Below, piece after piece: positions 1 through 6,302 of a stretch of DNA of 20,360 nucleotides (positions are counted from its first letter, which is position 1; every line of letters begins with the position of its first letter). The notes under the pieces are model-generated. The model was given only the letters and a program-made list of their open reading frames with translations, had not been told where the DNA came from and searched no databases. The stretch covers positions 1 to 20,360 of the forward strand of contig JBHEMP010000033.1 in assembly GCA_046262515.1 (NCBI GenBank). Direction: 5' to 3'. The DNA is from JAXDLW01 sp046262515 (GTDB lineage Bacteria > Chloroflexota > Dormibacteria > DASZGP01). The position numbers and the translations under genes were made by a program.

Positions 1-569
1 GTGAGGACCTGCGTCTCGGCGAACGGGACTCGGGGGATCCGCACCCGGACGGCTGGGTTCTTGGGGATGAGGTCGAGGTCAACCGCCTGGTTCAGCGCGT
101 TCCGCAAAACGTCCCGGATCCGTCCCACGGTCCGGGGGGCCAGCACCTTCTTGCGGTGGGGGTCCCACTCGCTCGACTTCGAATCCATCAGGGCCTGGAC
201 CCGGGCCGGGGTCAGCCGGTCGAGGCGAATGCTCCCGAGCTCAGGCACCAGGTGCTTGCGGACGATCTCCTCATAGCGCTGGAGGGTTCCCTCCCGGACC
301 TTCCCCTTCCCTATCGACTCCAGCCAGGACTCCAGGTAGTCCTCGACGGTCTGGCTCGAGCCGACTACGACCGCCTTGCCCCGTGACTTGTCGGTGACCG
401 CGGCGGCCAGCTGCTGGGCGACCTCCTTGCGCGTCTTGCCCAGGTAGGTCTTCCGAACGCGTTTGCCGTTGACCGTCCCCAGCTCCAGCACCCCGCGCCA
501 GAGCCCGGGCCGCTGCTCGAAGATCGACCCCTCCCCCTTGACCCGTCTGCGGGCCCCAGGCTGCGCCAT
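1..569 (-). CDS. Tyrosine site-specific integrase, N-terminal part (runs off the left edge)
   Basis: This is the first 189 residues of a phage- or ICE-type tyrosine recombinase; the catalytic domain with the R-H-R-Y residues lies outside the window. Residues 10-55 resemble the arm-type DNA-binding region (VKGEGSIFEQRPGLWRGVLE, then KTYLGKTRKEVAQQL). Residues about 70-185 are the SAM-like core-binding domain (VEDYLESWL, TLQRYEEIVRKHLVPELG, LDRLTPARVQALM, RIRDVLRNALNQAVDLDLIP, NPAVRV). The ATG at 569 is chosen because a TACAGT box lies exactly 6 nt upstream and the family similarity begins directly after it. The gene points away from the 3' end of the tRNA-Thr gene 98 bp away, the usual position of an integrase just inside an attachment site. 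Such enzymes recombine attP with a tRNA attB. Whether the full gene is intact is unknown, since only the N-terminal part is visible. Confidence 0.9.
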   Translation of the reverse strand, partial: MAQPGARRRVKGEGSIFEQRPGLWRGVLELGTVNGKRVRKTYLGKTRKEVAQQLAAAVTDKSRGKAVVVGSSQTVEDYLESWLESIGKGKVREGTLQRYEEIVRKHLVPELGSIRLDRLTPARVQALMDSKSSEWDPHRKKVLAPRTVGRIRDVLRNALNQAVDLDLIPKNPAVRVRIPRVPFAETQVL

Positions 570-575
570 ATCCGC

Positions 576-581
576 ACTGTA
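576..581 (-). promoter_or_regulatory. Putative -10 box of the integrase (leaderless type)
   Basis: TACAGT reads 5'->3' on the minus strand and is separated from the integrase ATG by 6 nt (GCGGAT). No Shine-Dalgarno sequence is seen. Transcription would start at or near the A of the ATG. The tandem 11-bp repeat lies immediately upstream. Confidence 0.5.
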
Positions 582-587
582 CCAAAC

Positions 588-609
588 ATAGGCACACAAT
601 AGGCACACA
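588..609. repeat. Perfect tandem 11-bp direct repeat, candidate integrase arm sites
   Basis: ATAGGCACACA occurs twice head to tail (588-598 and 599-609); on the integrase strand each copy reads TGTGTGCCTAT. Short direct repeats next to int are typical arm-type binding sites for tyrosine integrases. Here they cover the region just upstream of the integrase -10 box, so bound integrase could also repress its own gene. The repeat is seen directly; the function is inferred. Confidence 0.6.
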
Positions 610-649
610 GCGACTCACTGGAGAGGTCAAAGGAAGTCCCGAAACGCCC

Positions 650-665
650 ATTTCGTATTCGAAAT
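650..665. repeat. Inverted repeat abutting the tRNA 3' end
   Basis: ATTTCG-TATT-CGAAAT is a perfect 6-bp dyad with a 4-nt centre, 2 bp outside the encoded CCA of the tRNA gene. A further CGAAA at 640-644 could pair with TTTCG at 651-655 instead. It may be part of the attachment core or a weak transcript-end hairpin; there is no T-tract. Function is unproven. Confidence 0.4.
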
Positions 666-667
666 AA

Positions 668-742
668 TGGAGCCGACGGGGAGATTCGAACTCCCGACCG
701 ACGGTTTACGAAACCGTTGCTCTACCCCTGAGCTACGTCGGC
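668..742 (-). tRNA. tRNA-Thr, anticodon CGU, CCA encoded
   Basis: Read on the minus strand, a full cloverleaf is visible. The acceptor GCCGACG pairs with CGTCGGC, followed by discriminator T and encoded CCA (668-670). The D-arm is GCTC/GAGC. The anticodon stem ACGGT/ACCGT carries loop TTCGTAA, so the anticodon is CGT, which reads ACG codons. The variable region has 5 nt. The T-arm is GGGAG-TTCGAAT-CTCCC. All stems pair perfectly. The gene lies 41 bp downstream of the dsbA-like gene on the same strand, and its 3' end faces the integrase, so it is the likely attB of the element to the left. Confidence 0.97.
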
Positions 743-749
743 AGGTACC

Positions 750-775
750 GGCGCGACCCGGCGGAGCCGGGCGCC
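750..775 (-). terminator. GC-rich hairpin between dsbA-like gene and tRNA
   Basis: CCCGGC-GGA-GCCGGG (757-771) is a perfect 6-bp stem. It is extended by GGCG (750-753) pairing with CGCC (772-775) around a 3-nt bulge. It lies directly 3' of the dsbA-like stop codon and 5' of the tRNA. No U-tract follows, so it could be a terminator variant or a processing hairpin in a joint transcript. Confidence 0.4.
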
Positions 776-783
776 CAGAGAGA

Positions 784-1485
784 TTACGGGATGCGGTGAC
801 CCAGAGCGGGGGCGCCGAAGCCGAGGCCTGGGGCCGCGTCCAGGGCGGAAGTCCCGGCGGACCACGCGTGCTGCAGGCCGGACAGAAGAAGGTCGGGCGG
901 CTGCGCACCCGACACACCGAACCGGCGGTCGATCACGAAGTAGGGAACGCCGCTGATCCCGAGCTCAGCCGCCTCCCGCTCCTCGGCACGGACCGCCTCG
1001 GCAAAGCGCCGGCTCTCGAACGCGTCCTGAACGACGCCGGCGCCCAGCCCCACCTCCTGCCCCAGCCGGACAAGCTCTTCCCGTTCGCCGATGGGACGCC
1101 CTTCGATGAAATAGGCTGCCATCAGCCGCTCCTTCATGTCGGCGCCGCGCCCCTCCTCCCGGGCGCAGTGAATGAGCTGGTGGGCTTCGAAGGTGTTCCC
1201 CGGCCGAGCAACGTCAAGGTGGTAGTCCAGGCCGGCTTTCGACGCGACCTCGGTGACGCGGGCATTCATGGCCTCGGCCTCCGCCCGTGGCACGCCGTAC
1301 TTTGCCGCCAGCCGCTCGGCCAGGTCACGTCCATCCGACGAGGGTGCCGCGGGGTCAAGCTCGAAGCTACGAAATTCCACCTCCACCTCGGCACGATGCT
1401 CGAACCGGGCGAGGGCGCTTTCCAGGTTGCGCTTGCCTATGTAGCACCAAGGGCAAACGATGTCCGACCAGACCTCAACATTCAT
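784..1485 (-). CDS. DsbA-family oxidoreductase, FrnE-like
   Basis: A 233-residue thioredoxin-fold protein of the DsbA/FrnE family, which includes the 2-hydroxychromene-2-carboxylate isomerase relatives. It starts VEVWSDIVCPWCYIG, with the redox motif CPWC at residues 11-14. A long alpha-helical insertion follows (residues 50-165). The cis-proline loop GISGVPYFVI has Pro181. The family usually performs cytosolic thiol-disulfide exchange or oxidative-stress protection; there is no signal peptide here, consistent with a cytoplasmic location. The open frame extends 23 codons upstream, but the ATG at 1485 is chosen because the conserved strand begins there and the extra residues would cross the divergent control region. 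A hairpin and the tRNA-Thr gene follow on the same strand. FrnE-like assignment is firm; the substrate is unknown. Confidence 0.88.
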   Translation of the reverse strand: MNVEVWSDIVCPWCYIGKRNLESALARFEHRAEVEVEFRSFELDPAAPSSDGRDLAERLAAKYGVPRAEAEAMNARVTEVASKAGLDYHLDVARPGNTFEAHQLIHCAREEGRGADMKERLMAAYFIEGRPIGEREELVRLGQEVGLGAGVVQDAFESRRFAEAVRAEEREAAELGISGVPYFVIDRRFGVSGAQPPDLLLSGLQHAWSAGTSALDAAPGLGFGAPALGHRIP

Positions 1486-1495
1486 GGCATGTGTA

Positions 1496-1510
1496 ACCCG
1501 TCTGACGGGT
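1496..1510. promoter_or_regulatory. Perfect 15-bp palindrome, candidate operator
   Basis: ACCCGTC-T-GACGGGT has 7-bp arms about one central base. It lies only 10 bp upstream of the dsbA-like start and 30 bp upstream of the divergent gene, the position expected for a repressor site. No regulator gene adjoins it in the window. Confidence 0.45.
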
Positions 1511-1514
1511 CCTT

Positions 1515-1535
1515 TATTGCCCGGACTGGACAATA
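1515..1535. promoter_or_regulatory. Imperfect palindrome in the divergent promoter region
   Basis: TATTGCCC (1515-1522) and GGACAATA (1528-1535) are inverted with one mismatch and a 5-nt spacer. The right arm contains GACAAT, which sits 6 nt before the ATG at 1541 and could double as a weak -10 box. Function is inferred from position only. Confidence 0.35.
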
Positions 1536-1540
1536 GATAG

Positions 1541-2209
1541 ATGGGAGCTAGCACCCGCGCTCACCGCGTCGTTGTGGAGGCAACCACCAGGCGCGCGTTC
1601 GCCACGGCCCTGGACTGGCCGGGCTGGAGCCGCGGGGGGCGGAACGAGGACGCGGCCGTCGCCGCGCTGATTGCCTCCGTCCCGCGTTTTGCGCTGGTTT
1701 CCAGCGCTGCCGGGCAGATGTTCAATGCCGCGGCCGGCATTGAGATCGTGGACCGGATCGCCGGCAGCACCTACACGGACTTCGGCGTACCCGGGGCGGA
1801 GCTGGCCTCCGACCGGGACCCCCTCGGCGAAGCGGAGGTCAGCCGCTCCCTGGCACTGCTTGAGGCCAGCTGGAAGGCCTACGACCGGGCCCGCGCGTCG
1901 GGGGCTGCCGAGCTGCGCAAGGGTCCGCGCGGCGGCGGGCGGGACCGCGACAAGATCGACGCCCACGTGCTCGAGGCCGAACGGAACTATGCCAGCGCGG
2001 TCGGCGCGAAGCTCCACGAGGTTACGAGCAGGGACCAGGCCGCCCTTGATGGGCATCGGCAAAGCTTCATCGCGGCCCTGCGCGATGCGGGGGCGCGGCC
2101 TGCGCCGCCCGCCGGCGTCAAACCGAAACGGTGGACCTTCCGGTATGCGGTGCGACGGGCCACCTGGCACGCGCTCGACCACGCATGGGAGATCGAAGAC
2201 AGAAGCTGA
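1541..2209 (+). CDS. Conserved protein of unknown function, possibly DinB-like fold
   Basis: 222 residues, no signal peptide or membrane segment. I recognise it only as a conserved uncharacterised type. Notable segments are LDWPGWSRGGRNEDAAVAAL near the N-terminus, then YTDFGVPG, then a Lys/Arg/Gly stretch LRKGPRGGGRDRDKI mid-protein. The C-terminal YAVRRATWHALDHAWEIEDR resembles the His-containing last helix of DinB/YfiT-type four-helix bundles, many of which bind a metal or act as thiol-dependent transferases. That link is inference and would need a profile search. The ATG at 1541 has no clear Shine-Dalgarno; a GACAAT box lies 6 nt upstream. GTG at 1571 is an alternative start. It is divergent from the FrnE-like gene across 55 bp containing two palindromes, so the pair may share control. 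Confidence 0.75.
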   Translation: MGASTRAHRVVVEATTRRAFATALDWPGWSRGGRNEDAAVAALIASVPRFALVSSAAGQMFNAAAGIEIVDRIAGSTYTDFGVPGAELASDRDPLGEAEVSRSLALLEASWKAYDRARASGAAELRKGPRGGGRDRDKIDAHVLEAERNYASAVGAKLHEVTSRDQAALDGHRQSFIAALRDAGARPAPPAGVKPKRWTFRYAVRRATWHALDHAWEIEDRS

Positions 2210-2214
2210 CCAGT

Positions 2215-2238
2215 GGCGCCGGCATCGCGTGCGGCGCC
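2215..2238. terminator. Hairpin between convergent genes
   Basis: GGCGCCG (2215-2221) and CGGCGCC (2232-2238) form a perfect 7-bp stem with a 10-nt loop. It lies in the 42-bp gap between the stop of the 1541 gene and the stop of the PiT gene, so it could stop transcription from both sides. No T-tract is present on either side, so intrinsic termination is uncertain. Confidence 0.45.
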
Positions 2239-2251
2239 GGACCGAACGGCC

Positions 2252-3262
2252 TCAGTGAACGCCCGCCGCCTTCAGCGCCAGCGTCAACACCGCGGCCACG
2301 ATGGCGGCGGCTGGAATCGTCAATACCCACGCGTACGCAATGTTGCGTGCCACCCCCCAGCGGACCGCCGACAGGCGGCGCGTGGCTCCTGACCCCATCA
2401 CGGCGCCGGAGACGACATGCGTGGTGCTGACCGGCTGACCGAACTGGGTCGCGACCTGGATCACGAGGGCCCCCACGGTCTCGGCCACGAAACCGTTGAT
2501 GGGCTCGAGCTTGATGATCCGGGTCCCCATTGTACGGATGATGCGCCAGCCCCCGGCATACGTCCCAAGGCCGATCGTCACCGCCGCCAGGATTACCACC
2601 CAGAAGGGCGGCTCCTTGGGAAATTTGGCCAGGTGATGGGTGCTGACGAGCGCAAGCGTGATCACCGCCATCGTCTTCTGGGAGTCGTTCGCGCCATGGC
2701 TGAACGACACGAAGGCCGACGACAGGATCTGCAGCCGTCGGAAAACTCGGCCGGCCGCGTGAGGATGGGCTTTGCGCAGGATGTTGGACAACACCACCAT
2801 CGCCACGTACGCCAGGACCAGGCCCACGATCGGCGAGGTGATCAGCGCGGTGACCGTGGAGACCAGGGTGCTGGTCTTGATGGAGTGCAGGCCGTACCCC
2901 GCGATGCCCATGCCGAGGAGGCCGCCGATCAGGGCATGCGACGAGCTCGACGGGAGCCCCGCGCGCCAGGTGATGATGTTCCAGGCGATGGCGCCGGCCA
3001 GCGCTGCCACGATGAACGGCAACGCGATGCCCTTGACCGTGACCAGCCCGCCGATCGTGTTGGCCACCTTGGTGTGCAGCAGCTGGGTCGCCACCACGGC
3101 CCCAACCAGGTTCAGTGTCGCCGAAAAAATGATCGCCGCCTTTCCCGGCAGCGCGCGGGTGCCGATCGTCGTCGCGACGGCATTGGCAGTGTCATGAAAG
3201 CCGTTGGTGAAATCGAACCCCAGGGCGACCGCGATGGTCAGGACCAGGAGGATGTTGGACAC
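2252..3262 (-). CDS. pit: PiT-family inorganic phosphate transporter
   Basis: 336 residues, nearly all hydrophobic helices, low-affinity Pi (metal-phosphate) symport across the inner membrane. Both halves of the internal PiT duplication are visible: FDFTNGFHDTANAVATTIGT near residue 20 and SFSHGANDSQKTMAVIT near residue 190. Each is followed by a loop with a serine- or threonine-rich signature (GLPSSSSHALIGG and GQPVSTTHVVSGAV). The length fits the compact bacterial subfamily rather than the roughly 500-residue E. coli PitA type. It starts with GTG at 3262, and the stop of the DUF47 gene shares its first G (TAGTG), a strong sign of translational coupling. It is the last gene of the phosphate block and faces the hairpin at 2215. 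Confidence 0.95.
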   Translation of the reverse strand: MSNILLVLTIAVALGFDFTNGFHDTANAVATTIGTRALPGKAAIIFSATLNLVGAVVATQLLHTKVANTIGGLVTVKGIALPFIVAALAGAIAWNIITWRAGLPSSSSHALIGGLLGMGIAGYGLHSIKTSTLVSTVTALITSPIVGLVLAYVAMVVLSNILRKAHPHAAGRVFRRLQILSSAFVSFSHGANDSQKTMAVITLALVSTHHLAKFPKEPPFWVVILAAVTIGLGTYAGGWRIIRTMGTRIIKLEPINGFVAETVGALVIQVATQFGQPVSTTHVVSGAVMGSGATRRLSAVRWGVARNIAYAWVLTIPAAAIVAAVLTLALKAAGVH

Positions 3263-3879
3263 TAGGCGTTCTTGATGACGATGTTCTCGATCACGTTGGC
3301 GACATCCTCGCAGCGGTCGAGGGCATCCTCGAGCGTGTCGTAAACGTCCTTCATCTTCATCACGTTGATGGGGTCGGTGCCGCTGCGGAAAAGGTCACTG
3401 ATGGCCTTGCGAGACGCCTGGTCGGCCTGGTTTTCCAGGCGATTGACCTCGATCCAGTGACCCTCGAGGTCCTTGAGTGACTCCAGCTTGCCTATGGCAT
3501 CGCGCAGCGCGCCGGTGGCCGACACCAGCAGCCTCGCCAGGTCGACGGCGGCCGGAGAGGCGGTGGTGATGTCGTACAGCGACTGCTTGTCCGACACCTC
3601 CTTGATGAAGTCCAGGACATCGTCGATTCCCGACGAGAGCGCGTAGATATCCTCGCGGTCGAAGGGTGTCACGAAGGTCTTGTTGATGCTTCGGGCAATC
3701 TCGTGGGTGATCTCATCTGCCTCGTGCTCGAGCGCGCTGATGCGATCCTGCAGGGCCGTCGCGGCCGCGGGGTTTTGGAGCACGGCGACCAGGGCCTCCG
3801 CGGCCAGTACCACGTTCGCCGCGTTCTGGTCGAACAATCGGTAGAAGCGTCGCTCCCGGGGCATGAAATTAAGTCGCAA
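3262..3879 (-). CDS. DUF47 family (PhoU-like) phosphate transport accessory protein
   Basis: 205 residues, all alpha-helical, beginning RLNFMPRERRFYRLFDQNA, which matches the usual DUF47 start (PR-x-x-x-F-x-x-LF). Acidic helix pairs such as LEHEADEITHEIARSI and NRLENQADQASRKAISDLF, and the helix ALDRCEDVANVIENIVIKNA, are characteristic. DUF47 proteins are relatives of PhoU and are regularly paired with Pit transporters, probably controlling their activity. I choose TTG at 3879 because GGAGG lies 8 nt upstream (3888-3892) and it retains the conserved first strand; the ATG at 3864 would be 23 nt from that site. It starts 3 nt after the SixA-like stop and overlaps pit by one base. Confidence 0.93.
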   Translation of the reverse strand: MRLNFMPRERRFYRLFDQNAANVVLAAEALVAVLQNPAAATALQDRISALEHEADEITHEIARSINKTFVTPFDREDIYALSSGIDDVLDFIKEVSDKQSLYDITTASPAAVDLARLLVSATGALRDAIGKLESLKDLEGHWIEVNRLENQADQASRKAISDLFRSGTDPINVMKMKDVYDTLEDALDRCEDVANVIENIVIKNA

Positions 3880-3882
3880 AGG

Positions 3883-4344
3883 TCAGACCTCCAATGGGGC
3901 AATGTAGGTGGCGGACACAACCGAGCGGTCGTGAACCTCGAGCGCCCACGTGGAGCCCTTCTGCCAGCGGGCGGCGCCCTGACTGACCAGTCCCATTTCG
4001 GCCAGGCGGGTAACGATGCCGCCGATGACGTCACCCTGGCTGCAGAAGACCGTAGGCCCTGCCGAGTCTCGCACCAGGTCCAGGGTTTCCCGCCAGTCTG
4101 AGCCCTCGGCCAGCAGGCGCTCGGTCATCACGGGGAGTCCCAGCGCCTCAGCCAGCGGCTCGACGGTCTGAATGCAACGGAGGAAGGGGCTGGTCATGAC
4201 TCGCGTGATTCCCTCTGCGGCGACCGCCTGGCAGAGGCCGCGGGCCTGGGCCTGCCCCCGGCCGGTGAGCGGGCGTGAACGGTCATCCCCGCTCCACTCC
4301 GAACGGTCACCGGCATGCGCGTGTCGAGTCAGAAAGACTTTCAC
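3883..4344 (-). CDS. SixA-like histidine phosphatase with Gln at the second catalytic His position
   Basis: 153 residues of the histidine phosphatase superfamily. It opens KVFLTRHAHAG: nucleophile His8 with Arg7. The phosphate-pocket Arg56 is in SPFLRCIQT, and the general-acid region is around Glu80 (LLAEGSD). The second conserved His normally found in the late motif is replaced: the protein reads VFCSQGDVIGG, with Gln103. I recall CSQG variants in actinobacterial MutT1-type C-terminal domains, so this may define a subfamily rather than a dead enzyme. SixA enzymes remove phosphate from phosphohistidine; MutT1-like domains act on nucleotide phosphates. It starts with GTG at 4344, preceded by TAATCT-N6, so it may head its own leaderless transcript with DUF47 and pit. 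The Nudix gene ends 27 nt upstream. Confidence 0.88.
   Translation of the reverse strand: MKVFLTRHAHAGDRSEWSGDDRSRPLTGRGQAQARGLCQAVAAEGITRVMTSPFLRCIQTVEPLAEALGLPVMTERLLAEGSDWRETLDLVRDSAGPTVFCSQGDVIGGIVTRLAEMGLVSQGAARWQKGSTWALEVHDRSVVSATYIAPLEV
3888..3892 (-). promoter_or_regulatory. Shine-Dalgarno deciding the TTG start of the DUF47 gene
   Basis: GGAGG on the minus strand, 8 nt before TTG (3879-3877) and overlapping the last codons of the SixA-like gene. Its spacing fits TTG and not the downstream ATG. Confidence 0.7.
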
Positions 4345-4350
4345 GCCGCG

Positions 4351-4356
4351 AGATTA
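4351..4356 (-). promoter_or_regulatory. Putative internal -10 box before the SixA-like gene
   Basis: TAATCT on the minus strand, then CGCGGC (6 nt), then GTG. It fits the leaderless pattern seen repeatedly in this window and would let sixA-DUF47-pit be expressed apart from ppk. Confidence 0.5.
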
Positions 4357-4371
4357 CCGTGCCACCGCCAC

Positions 4372-4833
4372 TCAGCTGGGCAGTCCAGCGCGCAGAAGGA
4401 TGTCGCGGTCGTGGTCGAAGGAGAGGGTTGCCATTGCCTCCACCAGCCCCAACCACCGCACCTCGTCGACCTCTGACAGCGGTTTAAACTCGCCCGCGTA
4501 CGCCCGCATCATCCAGTACCAGACCACCTTTTCGCGGCCGCGGCGGTCCAGGTACCGCGTGACGCCAAGGCAACGCTCGAGGAGGCAGGCCATGCCGGTC
4601 TCCTCTTCCACCTCGCGTAGCGCCGCGGTTTCAAGGCGCTCCTGCGGCTTCAGTTTGCCCTTCGGCAGGGACCAGTCGTCGTAGGCCGGGCGGTGCACTA
4701 CGGCCACCTCAACCCTGCCCTCGACACTAAGCCGGTACACCACCCCGCCGGCAGCTCGGACCACGTCCGCTGGTTCGAGGTGGGCGGCCAGGGCCTCGGC
4801 CATCAAGGCGTTGGGGGCGCCGGCCTCAGCCAC
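4372..4833 (-). CDS. Nudix hydrolase, MutT1-like catalytic domain
   Basis: 153 residues. A complete Nudix box runs from Gly59 to Met81: G-x5-E65-x7-R73-E-V-E-E-E-T-G-M, so the metal-binding glutamates are present. The preceding VVHRPAYDDWSLPKGKL is typical of the MutT1/Ap4A-hydrolase-like branch, which cleaves oxidised nucleotides, diadenosine polyphosphates and, in some members, inorganic polyphosphate. In mycobacterial MutT1 a Nudix domain and a histidine-phosphatase domain are fused; here the second domain is the next gene, so the pair looks like a split form. The GTG at 4833 overlaps the CHAD stop by 8 nt; the ATG at 4803 is an alternative start. The exact substrate cannot be read from sequence. 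Confidence 0.92.
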   Translation of the reverse strand: MAEAGAPNALMAEALAAHLEPADVVRAAGGVVYRLSVEGRVEVAVVHRPAYDDWSLPKGKLKPQERLETAALREVEEETGMACLLERCLGVTRYLDRRGREKVVWYWMMRAYAGEFKPLSEVDEVRWLGLVEAMATLSFDHDRDILLRAGLPS

Positions 4834-6301
4834 CGGACATCCAGCGGAGCAGACGCGAGCGGTCTACTTCCTTCCACTCCCGCTTCCAGCCGGCCGCCGC
4901 CGCGGCGCCCATCGCGCGCTGGCGCTCGCTGAGGGCGCCGGCCAAAAAGGCCGACGGGCCGTCCAGGTGCGGCCCGATTTCGACCAGCCACGCTCCCGCG
5001 ACCACGGCGTCGTTGAAGTCGCCAAGGGTACCCTGGAGGGCGGCCACCGCCTCCGCGAAGCGACCTGCGGCATCACCGATGACCGGGGCCGCGGCCTCGG
5101 CAGCGTAACGAGCCCGTTTGGCCGCGATGCGCACCCGGTGCAGTTGCTCGTCAGCGGGGTGACGGGGCAGCTTTTCAACCGCGCGGGCCAGCGCCTTCCA
5201 AGGTGCGGCCGCCAGGCCCGGTAGGACCTCACTCGCAGCCTGGCCGCCGTCGCCTCGAAGGCCGGGTGCGTGGGCAAATTCCACCACCGCGTCCAGGAGG
5301 CGGCTGTACCGGGCCGACCTCATGCCCGCAAGAAGCCGAGACCGCCCGTCATCCCGACGGGCGACCAGGGCCGCGACGATGGGCTCGGCGCGGCCGTCGG
5401 TGGCTCCCATGTCGTCAAGCTGCTTCCTGAAGCGCAGGGCCATCACCTCGGCGTCGCGCACCTCCCCGAGGAGGTCAGCCAACCATTTCAGTTCCGCCCG
5501 TAGGCGCCGGACCGCCCTCGGGTCGAGGATCGCGCTGAAGGTGTCAAGGTCGGATCGGAGGCGGCGAGTTGCGACCCGAGCCTGGTGCACCGCCTCGTCA
5601 TCCCGGCCCAACCTGACCCCGGCGTCGTGCCGGAGCAGCCGGATTGCCGAGGCGCCCACGATTCCCTGCACTGCCTCGAGCAGCGTCGCCCCAGGGCCGA
5701 GAGACGGGATCGAGACCTCGGCGGGCTCGTCGGCCACCGGCCCGAGCACATGCACATGCTCGTCAACCAGGTCGGGGCCACCGGCCCCGGCGGCGCGGAG
5801 CCGCGTCAGTACGGCATGGACAACGGCGATGTCGGCCTCCCTGTGGTTGTCGAGCACGATCTGGCGATAACGGGCTGCCACACGCCGGCCGTCGAGCACC
5901 GAAATCTCATCACTCATCACCCTGACGAGCTCATCGCCGGCGGCGTCCTGGACCGAGGTTGATCGGCGGACCCGGCGCAGCCTCGCGACCGGACCGATCG
6001 GGGCGCCCCGGACATAACCATGGAGGAGATCCAGCAGGTCCCGCGGAGGCGCATCGTCCCCGTTGGCTCCGGGCGGGCGCCCCTCGGCGCCCTGGGCTAC
6101 CCCGGGCAGGGTCAGCCGCCAGCCCTCGCCGTCACTGCATACCAGCGAGGCGCCCCACCTGGCCAACCGGAGGTCGATTGTGTCCCAGTACACGGAGGCC
6201 ATCTGCTTGCGGCCTTCGTCAACCGATCGCAGGTCCTCCCCGAGGTCGGAGAAGGAAGGATGCCGAAAGTGAGGGGCGGCCTCCAGGCGAAGTATTCCCA
6301 C
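4826..6301 (-). CDS. CHAD-domain protein with a degenerate CYTH domain
   Basis: 491 residues. Residues 1-190 follow the CYTH layout (SVYWDTIDLRLARWGASLV, then GWRLTLPG), but the metal-binding ExExK strand is replaced by LRLEA (residues 4-8). The later acidic strand also appears lost (YRQIVLDN, 145-152). Triphosphatase activity is therefore doubtful. Residues about 205-485 form a CHAD domain with both basic helices: VHQARVATRRLRSDLDTF (238-255) and LHRVRIAAKRARYAAEAA (387-404). CHAD domains bind inorganic polyphosphate through such Lys/Arg/His surfaces and locate to polyphosphate granules. It starts with GTG one base after the ppk stop and overlaps the Nudix gene by 8 nt, so it is tightly coupled to both. 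Likely a polyphosphate-binding scaffold or sensor rather than an enzyme; this is inference. Confidence 0.9.
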   Translation of the reverse strand: MGILRLEAAPHFRHPSFSDLGEDLRSVDEGRKQMASVYWDTIDLRLARWGASLVCSDGEGWRLTLPGVAQGAEGRPPGANGDDAPPRDLLDLLHGYVRGAPIGPVARLRRVRRSTSVQDAAGDELVRVMSDEISVLDGRRVAARYRQIVLDNHREADIAVVHAVLTRLRAAGAGGPDLVDEHVHVLGPVADEPAEVSIPSLGPGATLLEAVQGIVGASAIRLLRHDAGVRLGRDDEAVHQARVATRRLRSDLDTFSAILDPRAVRRLRAELKWLADLLGEVRDAEVMALRFRKQLDDMGATDGRAEPIVAALVARRDDGRSRLLAGMRSARYSRLLDAVVEFAHAPGLRGDGGQAASEVLPGLAAAPWKALARAVEKLPRHPADEQLHRVRIAAKRARYAAEAAAPVIGDAAGRFAEAVAALQGTLGDFNDAVVAGAWLVEIGPHLDGPSAFLAGALSERQRAMGAAAAAGWKREWKEVDRSRLLRWMSGG

Positions 6302-6302
6302 C

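Noticed and set aside
667..1536. 289-codon plus-strand frame across the tRNA and FrnE-like gene
   Set aside because: It reads through a structured tRNA gene and the antisense of a motif-complete protein.
2417..3265. 282-codon plus-strand frame opposite pit
   Set aside because: Extremely Arg/Asp/His-rich, the expected reverse complement of a hydrophobic membrane protein.
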